Part shown: positions 11,476 to 22,805 of the stretch, in pieces
Numbering within the stretch: the first letter of the stretch is position 1
Layout: each line of letters opens with the position of its first letter
Assembly: GCA_951640195.1 (NCBI GenBank)
Contig: OX621164.1
Span: forward strand, 1,221,098 to 1,285,097
Direction of reading: 5' to 3'
DNA: 64,000 nt
Origin: Porpolomopsis calyptriformis
Taxonomy: Eukaryota; Basidiomycota; Agaricomycetes; Agaricales; Hygrophoraceae
Program-made: the position numbers and the translations under genes
The notes under the pieces: generated by a model
What the model was told of the DNA's origin: nothing
What the model saw: only the letters and a program-made list of their open reading frames with translations
The model's database searches: none

Positions 11476-14400
11476 ATGACCTCCGGGCGGATTCAACATC
11501 TCCTCGTGCCGCCAGATGTACAGCTTGCGCAACAGAAAGCGCTGCTTTCCGTCAACTCAAAGTACCCGTCTTTCGAGACGCTCCACGACCTCGACTCTGT
11601 CGTTGTCCAAGCCCAACAGCGGAATGACCAACTCAAGTCCAAAGTGCGCTTCAGTTCTTCGTGCTTGCAGCCTTCTGTAACACTCACTAAATCTCTTAGC
11701 TCAGCTTGCCCTATCTCAGTCTGAAATCGACACGTTCATTGTTGACGTCAGAGCTTTAGCCGAGGAGCATCTCCACGCGGCGCAGGAGCTGTCGCTCTCG
11801 CGACATGCCCTTGCCGATGAACTCTCCGCTTTGTCCCAGGATCTTGTCTCCTCCGAGTCGGGCGAGGAAGGGAGAGTTACCTTGCTCGAACATCTTGAGA
11901 CACTCCATCGAAATCTCAATCAGCTGGAGGGTGTGAAAGGCTATGCTCAAGTTATCGAGCGTGCCTTGAATCTAAGGTGCTGGCTAGTTTCTCTCACAAA
12001 GGGGCATCCCATTGATCTCTTCGTGCACAGTGAATCCGCAGTCGATCAATTCCGTTCTTCTGAGCCCTCCACTAAAATATCGCTGTCGTCTCTCACCCAT
12101 TACAAGTCCCTTCAAGGTCTAGTTGACGACCTATCTCATGCATGCTTGATTATCGAAGACGATGCCGAAAAACACCCCTTGCGACTTGTTCAGTTTCTTG
12201 AAACCATCCGAGACAAAACTTGGGCAGACATCAAAGGCTTTTTGTCCGCGTGGGTCCAATCGTCTTACCGTGCAGATTCTGTTCGATTGATGAGACAGCG
12301 GCACAGGACCCTTCTTTCTGTTTCGGAGAGGCTTCAGTGGCCGATGCCAGTCGACTATGTGAACGCAAACGCCGCAGATCGCCAGGAGTTCGAGAATGCC
12401 TTCCTCAACCTTCTCACTTTGCAGACCCTGTCCGCATTCTCCTTCAACTCATTCCTCTTCTATTACTCACTGCTGTTTACAGTGGCGAGAAAATAAGAGG
12501 GCACGGACATTCGGAGAAAGATGGGCTGTATCCTTTACAAGCGCTTGTCCAACCTCTATCTCTTAGGTTCAAGTACCATTTTGATGGGACTCGACAGACT
12601 AATCGACTCGACAAGGTACTTATGTATCTCAGCATTCCTACCTAAAAATAACTATTTTTTATTCCCGATAGCCCGAATGGTACTTCACGCATGTTCTAAA
12701 CGTAGTGCACGAACACCGACCTTTTATGGAAAGCGCTATCCAAACTCTAATCTCTTCGTCAGACTATCGCGGTATAAATGCTTGGGTAGGTTTCCCCCAA
12801 GTTTGTCTCTAATCCTTCCTTACGTGGCCACGTTGTCTGGTAGGCTGAGTTCACACACCTTCTCCTTCCTCTTCTCTCTCGTAAAATTAGGCACACCATA
12901 CCAGCTCTGCTCCCCCACCCATCCCTGTTAGCGCATACTATATACGAGACACTGGCCTTTGATGCCGCCTTAGTCGAGGAAGGGTTTACCATCTCGGGGA
13001 CATCTGCAAGCAAGAACTGGAGATCCAGTGAACTCAAGAGCGATGGAGAGGATCAATGGCTCGGCATCAGCGAATTGATTTTAGGCAAGAATGAATGGTT
13101 CGAGACATGGATGGATGGCGAAAAGAAATGTCAGTCTGAATACGTCCTCCTCTGGTCTGCTTTCTGAAGTTTTGATCGCAGTTGCGGAAAGTCAGTACGA
13201 CGATATAGTCAGCGCATCTGGTGCATGGCTTATTGATGATGAGAGAGGCGAAGAGGTTTCGATCGAACTGAAAACTACGAATTCAGCGAGGCAGATCAAG
13301 GCTCTAGTTGAGCAGGTTAAAGGTCAGAGTCGTTCGTTCGATATCGATCGCTATAGGAAACTAACGCACACTAGATCGTTACTGCACTTTGCCCCATTTC
13401 AATTATCGAATGCAGTTCTTGGTAACGATTCAACTTCCTCTACTTCAGTGTTATCACGAACGTATCTCTTCATCTCTTGACGCATTTGAGTCGCTTTCGT
13501 TTGCGTTTACTCGAGCTATGCCAGGTGCACTTGGTGTCAGTCTTGGGGGGAAAGATAATGGTGGCGTCAATCTAGATGCGAGCAGGTTGACGAGTGGTGT
13601 CGAAGGGGTGCAGAGGTTGTGCAAAGCGCTTGTGAGCGCCAAGTTCATCGCCATGGCCATGAGTGTGTGGGGAGAAGAGTTGGTTCGTTTTTCCATCTCA
13701 ACGCATCGTCTGAGTAACTAACGCTCAACATGAACCAATCAGTTTTTCCTCGAGCTGTGGGCGGAAATCAACCGCCACGCATCCTTGCGCATTATTGCTG
13801 ACGCAAGTCCCTTGTTGCCCGATACAACATCCGCCGCCGAAGTGAATCCTCTGGAGATTACTCTCTTCGATAGGTTGATCAAGCAGTACGAAAAGCTAGT
13901 GAGTCGGTCAGAGGATATGATCGTCCAACAAGTATGTAGGGAAATCGAAGCAGGATTGAAGTTGCATTTTGCGGTGTTAACTTCGTGAGTTTCTGGTATA
14001 ACAAACGCATTCATGGACTTGAACATATGAACAGCCCCGACTCAAATGTCGATCAAAACGACGAGATTGCACTCTCGCAGACTCTTCTAGGACCGATCGC
14101 TATTCTCTCCACCCACCTTACATTTCTTCGATCCACTCTGACACAAGCCACGATGACGGCAGTATATCGCCGTATCTCGTCACACCTTGCGGAATACATT
14201 CTGCGTCGCGAGATTCTCTACCGTGGCGCCAGGCAGATTAATCTCAGAGAGGGCAAAGCAATCTTGGCAGAGTGTGAGCTATGGATTGAAACCTGTCACG
14301 CAGCCTTGAATGGGGTCAGTCGCAACCGAGTGGAAAGGTCATGGTTGAATTTGTACCAGGCAGGAAAGTTGATAGGTGCTGATGGAGATGTGTGGACCCG

Positions 14401-14536
14401 AGTGGTGGACTTAACATTTGGGGTGGGAAGCGATGAAGAATGGGAGAATGGGATCGCTGAAACCATTGGGATATGCGAAATGAGGAGAGAAGACGCAGCA
14501 AGCGTGCTGAGAAGCAGAGAAGATTGTGACCGATGA
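11476..14536 (+). CDS. TIP20: RINT1/Tip20 family subunit of the Dsl1 ER tethering complex
   Basis: Tethering factor for Golgi-to-ER COPI vesicles, acting with Dsl1/Sec39 at the ER. The start ATG 11476 opens MTSGRIQHLLVPPDVQLAQQ. After an intron whose acceptor restores KLALSQSEIDTFIVDVRAL, an N-terminal coiled coil follows (EHLETLHRNLNQLEGVKGYA). The diagnostic RINT1 block is FKYHFDGTRQTNRLDKPEWY, then FTHVLNVVHEHRPFMESAIQ. C-terminal exons include LFDRLIKQYEKLVSRSEDMI and ATMTAVYRRISSHLAEYILR, typical of the helical TIP20 tail. The stop lies at 14534-14536 after DCDR. The gene has many short introns (about 12600-14000). It is convergent with the kinesin gene. Confidence 0.88.
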
Positions 14537-14835
14537 CTTCTACCTTGGTCAGCTAGGCAACTATACAGTAGTCTTCGCGCATTACATGCATTACCACTTG
14601 CACTTTCGACACGGCCAAAATTGTAACGCACCCGTTTTATATAACAAGGGTCAAGTTTGGACGCTGATAATAAATTGAGGGAACTAGGATGTAGCACTGG
14701 TGAACTTCGTGTTCGCATGTGGCTCTCTTCCAAGTATCTTCCATACACGTCCCTTGTCATTTTCTCGCAACCGTTTTCTTGCGAGGTTGTCTGTTCAGAA
14801 AGGTGATTAGTAAAGTCGGTTTTTTCATTCATTCT

Positions 14836-17800
14836 CTAAGCATCGCACCTCGTCTTCTTTTTCACCGTGGTAGATACATATTCTGAATCCTCGTCGCCAA
14901 TGGTACTTTGATTGTGAGTCCCGGGTTCGTTTGACTGAAATAGATCCACAGGATCGTTGGGAGTACTAGAAATCGACAATTTATTCATCTCCTGGGCCAA
15001 ATTCGCTGTCCGGCTCGACGCTTGGCGTGCTCTTTTGGTCCTTGTCTGATTGTCTCCAGGCTCAAGGGTAGGTAGGGATGCCTGTTGCTGACTTTGAGTG
15101 ATAATTCTTGCGGCTCGGGGCGTGCGTCCTGTTGTAGGGAGCCATTCATCTTCGTCTGATCTATCCACCTCTTCTTCATCGCAATCGGAAATCAGCTCGG
15201 TGCCCGTCTCGGCAACGCTGTCTACATCCACTGTCCCATCGTCCGTTTCCGTTGCGTCGGTCATTTCCTCCTCATCAGACGGCAGAAGTACGCCCTCCGG
15301 ACCATCTGGAACAAGCTGACGTATCTCTCTGCGACCGGAGCTGTTCGCGACAAGCTTACTCTTGTTTGCAAGTGGCGAGGGTGAACGACTACTTTGCCCC
15401 GATTCCGACTCCTCGTCGCTGTAAGACATCATCCCTTCTTCAGAAGTTGTGTCATCATTATTCCCCATCTATAGGACCGCGATTAGACAAATTGCCAATG
15501 ATATGATGTGCTTGTTGCTCACGAGACTTGTTTCTGATTCTTCAAATAACTCGCGTACGGGTTGGCGTTGCTTCATTGGGCTGACAAGCAACCCTGATTG
15601 CTGCAGCATGTCAATTTTGGCATCCGTCTTCATCTCATTTTGCTTCACCTGAATGAAAACATTGAGCCGAGGGTTCGGTCGAATAGAGTACAACTCACTT
15701 CATCCATCAACCTTTTCGCATACATCATTTCCATGCCTCTCATCCTTGCTTCCATCTCTCGCATGACTTCCTCGCGCGTTTCTGCTTCGATGATTGTGCA
15801 TCTCATCTCGGATTCAAAAAGCTAGACAAGGATGTTTTCGGGAAGATAAATAAGTTAAATTGTTTCAAGAACTGGAGACGACTTGCCCGTAGGCGTAATT
15901 CTTCTACCTCGTCGAATAATGCATCAACTAGTGGGTTGAGAGGCTCATCGCTTTCATCGGTATCCCCTCCATCTTCGGCTTCATCCTCTGCGAGAAATGT
16001 AGGAGGTAGTATATAGTGCCCAGGTACAAAACTCACCTTCAAGTACTTCTACTATTGCTTCGCCAGTCTTTTTCCCTCCAGTCATTGAAATTGTGACTCT
16101 CCTTCTGCATGGTGCGGCATCATTTCGGGAGATGGCTTCTTTTGCCCTTTTGTCTGGAATAGGTCGGGGAGGGAAACGGTGTGTCGGCACGGTGTTTGTG
16201 GAGACGCATACTTCCCTGGCTAATGCTGCAAATCTCATGACGTTTGAGTTTTCATCGTAGCCTGTATCATAGGGGTTCACGTTGACGATCATAACCTACA
16301 ACCGTTCGTGATACAGAGAATATCAGCACAATTTTTCAAAGAATGAGAAGGCTAACATACCACTCTTCCATCCTCCGCAAAATAATCCATTAAAGCCTCC
16401 GTGAGTTTGCTGTGCCTGAAGGGTACCACAGCAAGGCCTTTCTTCACATCTCGCGTGTCCACCCTTCCCTCCTGTCCGATACCCTCAACAGCTAGGCTCA
16501 TGGCCACTCGGCGCTGATTAGCTCGTATTACCTCCATGCACTGCCCAAGGACCATTAACGACTTATTGATATTGCCAGCCTCCTTGAGCCTGTCACCTGT
16601 CGTGTGAGTGTGCTTCGTACGCTCGGAGCCCGCAAGATCGACAAGGGTGAGTCGGGAGACCTGGAAAGCGTCTGGGTCCTTTGTACACGTTAATTTTTTC
16701 TGCGAATTAGATCGAAAAGCATCGCACATCTCGCTCTCCACGGTGACCTCTAACGACTTTGATAATGACCATTCCGTGGCTCCTGCTGCTCTCTCGATTT
16801 GCGAGCGTACCGAACACGCGGCGGTGAATTTGTCCAAGTTTAACGAGAGCCTTTGCCTGGGAGGCACTCTGGACGCGAAACTGACGAAGGCCGCATATGT
16901 ATTTTCCCGAGCTGGTTGTTGCAGATGGGTCGAAATCGGATGGGGGACACGGCCTTAGTTGTAATGCTTTACGAGTGAGAAATAGTGGATGCGGTCCGTT
17001 GCCTGGGCCAGCCCGAGAGTTGTTAGCTGCGGCAATGTTGGCGTCATCTTTGACAGTTTCCAACAAATCGTACACCTTCTCATTGTACACCTCAGCATAC
17101 GAAAGCCAAATGGTGTGTTCATAATTGCGATCGAGCTCCAGCACAGTGGGATCGACGTCCGTATCGGAAGCTGTGGGGCTGAGATGTTCAGCCATCACTT
17201 CGCTAAGAACCGGTTGGGGAAGGGAGAATTGTGGAGATTGTGTTTCAACAGTGTCTGAGAACTCAATCCCGCGAAGGCGGAGGGGGCGACACTATAGATA
17301 ACCATAGGATCTATTTGAGCTGAATTCATTTCGAGTATGCAAAGCAACGCACCCGTCCGTCTCCCTGCAATCCTTCGATACTATTAAACATTACATCCAA
17401 TGTTCTTGGAACGATCCCTGCACTGCCTTCTTGACTCCCCCCTTGTAGAGTATATGTCTTCCCCGAATTTGTTACACCGTATGTGAACAACAGCGCATTC
17501 TGCCCTTGTAGGACATCCCTAACTAGGGGAAGTGTCGTTTTTGTGAAGAAGTCAGACTGGACAGTTTGAGGGGGGAAGACGCGAGAAAAGGTGTAGACAG
17601 AAGACTGCGGGAGAATGGAAGAGCGGAAGACAGAAGACTTAGTCTGGGCATCATGACGTGGGTCTGTCATGAGCACATCCGTATCTGAAAGAGGGGTAAG
17701 GTAAGGAAACGAAGTGGGCTCCTCTTCCCCGAGGTACGGTCTGATACGAAGATACGCCTGAGCATGTCTGAGCATTTTAAAACACCACTATTCTGGAGGG

Positions 17801-18118
17801 ACTTGCCATGATGGGTTCCGTGTGGACGTCGGTTGGAATTGTGAAAGACCTGCTTTGAGGTAGTTTTGGTACTGGGCGAGGGAGTTGCTTTGTGGCGACC
17901 TTGGCGCCCACAGCCGAAGTCTCTGGAGCATTGTCCCTGCGCAGCAAAGGCTTTCGAGCTATGATTTTTTTCGACGATACATTCGCAGATGGGGGAGGCA
18001 AAGGAGCCGTTATTTTGGATGCAGCCTTTGCTCTTGTAATTCTGGGTGTTATAGGTGTAGCGACTGCTTTTGTACGAGCAGAAGTCCTCGTTGCTGGTCT
18101 GTTTGTACCGCTCGCCAT
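14836..18118 (-). CDS. Kinesin-6-like motor protein (KIF20/Klp9-type)
   Basis: Microtubule motor with an N-terminal basic tail, starting at ATG 18118 ([18 protein letters not shown]). The motor domain begins at [20 protein letters not shown]. The P-loop is [16 protein letters not shown], followed by [20 protein letters not shown]. The motor then has [20 protein letters not shown], switch I region ANRESSRSH and switch [21 protein letters not shown], then [16 protein letters not shown] and [14 protein letters not shown]. The long insertion around the loop before [14 protein letters not shown] and the NSGKT form of the P-loop point to kinesin-6, a family acting at the anaphase spindle midzone and in cytokinesis. 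The tail has coiled-coil segments (15700-15900) and an acidic, Ser-rich C-terminus (14836-15468). It shares a 137-bp promoter with SPC105, another mitotic gene. Confidence 0.88.
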
Positions 18119-18173
18119 GGTTACTCTGGTGTTGGTAGAGAATGAAAGAACGTGTGTTGGGGTCGCGTTAAGT

Positions 18174-18195
18174 CACGTGAGAACACGGTCACGTG
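18174..18195. promoter_or_regulatory. Paired CACGTG sites in the kinesin-6 / SPC105 divergent promoter
   Basis: Two perfect CACGTG palindromes at 18174-18179 and 18190-18195, each preceded by GT, lie 16 bp apart within the 137 bp between the two start codons. They are candidate bHLH sites that could act on both mitotic genes. Inferred from motif and spacing. Confidence 0.45.
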
Positions 18196-18255
18196 TTTAA
18201 ACAACCTTTGTTGGTGAGCTTTTGTGGGTTATCAAGACATACCTTGATTATTCCA

Positions 18256-21200
18256 ATGGCCGCAAAGAAATCCTCTGAGCATCGACGCAAGTCTATCGCT
18301 GCTGCAAACCAGAACAAGCCCCCCGCGCAAAAGTCTAGACGTCGTCCTTACAGTTTTGTCCCCGGAGACCGTCTTAGTCCGACGTCCAAGGCTCGTCGTT
18401 CCCTGGTTCGCTTTCTACCAAATTCTTCAGGAGTGATTACTTACTTGCAATTAGGCCCCAAGAAAGAGTATCCTAAAAGCCTCTCTCAATCTTCCAACCC
18501 CAGACGATAATCAATCTGAATTACATCCACAAACCTCCATTGCCGAAGAGGGCGCTACGTCAGTAGATATCACCCGTGACTTTCACACCGAGCTTCATGA
18601 CAATACTTCTCGGAAATCTATCGGCCGGCGCGTCAGTTTTGCATCTCATGCTCAAGTACGAGTCTTTGAGATTCCCGAAGGCACTACAAACAGCACCGAT
18701 TCTCTCCAATCGTCTCCTACTTTTGCATCCACGGATGATGAAGACAAAGAGCCTCGAATAGTCGACGGGTCAAGACACGCGAATGACGAAAACGCCTACC
18801 CGGGCTCTATTGCTTTCAATCGTCGCAGTTCTCTCCGTCGTTCTGTCGGAGGAGGCGAAGAGTCGATGGATGTGGATCTGAACACTACCGCAAAGGGACC
18901 AATATCTTTCCTCCGAACTTCACATACGTCCGGATCCGCAATACAAGATGAGGAAGATGAAAGCTTCGATGGGGAAATGGAGATGACAGAAGCAATCCGG
19001 GAAAGTTTGTTTCGCAGGCGGTCCCTTGCGGCCACCGCCCATCGTCGGCCTCCTTCCATCATTCCACCAACTACCCCCTCCGACCCCCCACAAGATGAGT
19101 CCTCGTACGACCAAGATGCTGACGAATCTCAACAGTCATTCACGGATGACAATTCAACTACAGAGCACCTTGGTCGGCCCACCAGGGAGCCATTGGAATA
19201 CACCATTCCACTCTCCAAGCCGCTCCGCCCTCCTGCACCACCCGATGAATTATGGCTTGCTCTGCGTGCGATGACGCACTCAGGGGATACCCCTTACGAG
19301 CCTCACAACTCTTCTGAAGATGAGGGACAAGGGAATGACAGCGGGGATGGTATGAATTTAGGCCACGCCGTCGAGAGATTGATGCACGCAAAATCCTCCC
19401 TCAACTCAACGCAAGGCGCAGATTCAGACGGAAACCCCTACGAAGAAGATAGCTTCTCGAGTCTCGATAACAGTTATTCGAACGTGGATATCGGGGACCA
19501 AACTATGAACATCAGCAAGATCTTTCCCCAGGTTGATGTAGGTGACGGGGACCAAACTATGAACATCAGCAGGATCTTTCCCAAAGTTGATGTGGGTGAC
19601 CGGGATGAATTGAAGCCGACAACAGAAGCGAATGGCGTTAGTGACAGTGTTTCAGAGGAACCTCCACCTGTTCCAGTGGCCCCAACACCCCCAACACATT
19701 CTCAGGTCGAATTCACCTCAGCCCCAACAAAACCTAATGTATTCCATCCGCCATCATCCGGAGTCTTTCAACCAGTACAATCCCAAGCAAACAGCCCAGC
19801 ATCGACTACCAATCCCCCCCCCGATCCAATATTGACAAAAACGATCCCACAGCCGGCTTCTTCCCCTTTCCAAAAGTCGACTTCCAATGCACCCGTATCC
19901 CCACAAAAAGCGAATCCCCCTACTACACGCATCCCAGCCCCGGCTACCATGCAAAAGACAACACCTACGGCCGCTTTTATGCCTCCTGTATCTCGCCCGT
20001 CACCCAAGAAACGTCCCCATTCTTCAAACGACGGTGAGGACAATGCTGAGAACTCGGATGACAGACCAAACCCTACAAAGCGTACGGCCATGGCTGATAA
20101 GTGGGCAGCCACCGTCTCGTCTGCTGTGTCGCCTACGGTCGAGTCATCGAATACAGCGAAACCGAAGTTGTTGTCGCCAAGCAAGAAAGCGCTCTTCCAA
20201 TCTCCTCAACCTCAGGCAAAGCCCCAGAGTACGGTTTCCTCGCTGAGAAGACCCTCCGGATATTTCGCCCGAAGGAAGAGTATGGGGGTGGAGCCGTCCG
20301 CTGTTGCGACGAAATCAAACGGCAGGAGATCACCCCTGAAGAAAGCTGGCCTGGGGCTTGGTCGAGCAAGTGTTGGCGGCGGGACACTGGGTCTAACTGA
20401 TGGTTTCTCTGGCTTGAGACTAAAGGGTAAGGAGAAGGCCAACAAGGAGCCTACAAGTTGTAAGACCGAAGTCGGAGCACGGGAGGTTGCCGAATCTAGC
20501 CTACCGCCAGGGTCACCCCAAATAACGTCACTTAAAGAAGACTCCCCAGCACCAACCCATAGTCCGCAGGCTACAATAACAGTCGATGTTTCAGAAATCT
20601 TGCCACCGGAGGAAAGGTCCAGAGACGATGATACGGGCAACCGTGACATGAACAGAGTTATGAATTCTACCGAACAGTGGAGGGAAAACCTTCAGCAACA
20701 CGACTTTGCGGCTGCTGACGAAGGCGTAAGGTTTTTATTCTCTCACAATTCCTCCTTATTCATGAGTAGTGCAGCCCCCTATATCAATAGAACAGTTTTT
20801 CACGATGACTGGAATCCGGTTCATGGATGAAATCACGGTTCCTCGACAGTCTATCTATCCATCGCAGCTGCGCCCTAACTCGCGTACGCGGCGGACTTCT
20901 TCTGGGGATGCCCCCGAGATTCCGCTTGCGGAATATGTCATTGCAATGGCAGTGGATGTCCCACAACTGAAACTGTACACTCGCGTATCAAGCGACTTAG
21001 AAGCATGGATTGCTCAAAGCAAGGTCGTATTCGACCAAGCGGAAGAAGAGGCATCGAAACTCACTCCCCAATTATTTACGGAGTATTCGCAAGCAAATGA
21101 AGAAGGCCAGGAGCAGTTGCTGGTGGGTTCTTCTTTCTTTGACATATTCCGGCTGTAGACTGAATAGTGATCATTCCAGCATCAACTCCAGTTAATGAAG

Positions 21201-22595
21201 GCCAACTCGAGAGGGTTGGCCAAGTCAGAGTGGTATGATTGGAAGCTTGGTTGGGTTGAGGGGCTATATGCCACCGCCAACAAAGGCTTTGCTGACCTGG
21301 AAGCCGTAAGTCATCTCTTCCCACCAACAGTATTGATGGTTTTTAATGTGGTGCTTGTGTACCAGGATGCGAAAGAGCTGGAAAAGATCAATAATCGCGT
21401 GACGGAGATATTGCCAGCCCTAGAAGAAGAGCATGAGCAGGTTATGCGTGAGTTAGAACAGGAGCAAGCGGACGTAGCCGAGATCGAGAACAGCGATAAG
21501 GACTATTTGGGCGAATTGAAGTCTTCGATCGCAGAACAAAAGTAAGCTTTTGTCGTAATTTATGGGTACGATTGATTCATTGGTCACTTCGCGGTCACGG
21601 TCAGACTCGAGGTCGATGCCATGCGTGTGGAACTAGCAGAAAGAAAGTCGCAGATCGAATGGTTGCAGGAAAGAATAGCGGAGAGCGAGTCGCAGAAGCA
21701 GGAAGCGGTTATCGCCATCACACAGGCGAATCGACTTAACCGCATCCAACTGAGTAGCACGAGGGCTGAAGTATTCCGGTTGAAAGGCAAGTAGCATCAT
21801 AAAATATGTTCATCTCACTCCTTGATGCCTTGAATAGATCGGCTTGAAACTCTGGAAGCCTTACACATGCTCCACGTGACAGTGGTCAATGCGAACCTGT
21901 TTGAGTTCGTATGTCAGTCACAGTTCCGCGTTTCGCTACCCTGCGACCAGTTTAAGCCACGGGTGGAGAAAGTTGCTATCTGCATTGTGGATTTATCCAG
22001 ATCAAAGTACAAAGATGCGCATCCAAACCTCAGCGACCTTCTACTACGCGCCGCTCGGGAGCGAATCGTGCACAGAAAATGTCTGTCTACGACACAGGTG
22101 AGTCAAATCCACCTGCCGATAACATAGAGCTTGAACACTGACGTCGCTTGCGAAAGGTTGCGCAAATATTGAGCGACTACTGGTCCTCGTGCTCGCAACT
22201 CCGATCCCAACTCGCGCTCCTTGCGGTTAAATACCCCGTTTCTGTCGAGATTATACCATCGGGAAGGTTAGGCTTCAAGGCCAAAGCCGCTGTGCTCTTC
22301 CCTACTGCCAAAGGAAAGGCTGTCGTCTCCTTTGTCTTTGATGCTAAGACATACTCGCGTTGGCCTCTGACAGTTGGATCTGTCAAGTGCGAGGTGGAGA
22401 TCGCCTATGGCCCTATTGAGTTCGTTCAGACCGTCTTGATGTTCTTCCGAGATGCTAATACGATATTTGATTTTTTGCAGCCCCGAACGTATTTATAAAG
22501 CCGTCGCTGCCCGACTAGCTGAGGCCAGTGCCGCAGAAAATCACGCTTGTTTATTAGATGCTTGTATCAGTGCAATGGAGGAATATCCTTCATGA
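18256..22595 (+). CDS. SPC105: Outer-kinetochore scaffold Spc105/Spc7/KNL1
   Basis: KMN-network scaffold linking kinetochores to microtubules and recruiting checkpoint proteins. The start ATG 18256 opens MAAKKSSEHRRKSIAAANQN. The first intron joins to a PRKSILKASLNLPTPDD block like the Spc7 N-terminus, followed by GRRVSFASHAQVRVFEIPEG. MELT-like motifs are present: GEMEMTEAIRESLF and two DQTMNIS units in a 54-bp tandem repeat. A long disordered, Pro/Ser-rich middle follows (about 19600-20650). The Spc7 domain begins at EQFFTMTGIRFMDEITVPRQ (about 20780) and carries coiled coils (21370-21780). The C-terminal RWD region has KVAICIVDLS and PERIYKAVAARLAEASAAEN. The stop is at 22593-22595. Introns are concentrated in the 3' third. 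Confidence 0.92.
19493..19600 (+). repeat. 54-bp tandem duplication encoding two MELT-like units in SPC105
   Basis: Copies at 19493-19546 and 19547-19600 both begin ggggaccaaactatgaac. They encode 18-residue units with the cores DQTMNISKIF and DQTMNISRIF. MELT-like motifs are Mps1 targets and Bub3 docking sites in KNL1 proteins. The near identity points to recent duplication. Confidence 0.75.
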
Positions 22596-22805
22596 TGTAC
22601 AGTATGTATTTACTATACCCACAACAGCATATTTACGGTAAAAATGCACGTTACAATGAGACAAGAAAAACATAGGACTAGTGATGCAAGAGACGGTGTT
22701 ACAGGGGAGCAGAAGCAGATAGAAGCGAAAATTCCGTTTAGAATAGTATGCACTCTGAATGTTAAAGTTAATATCGACCAGAAAACGGACTCGGACGTGA
22801 ACACC

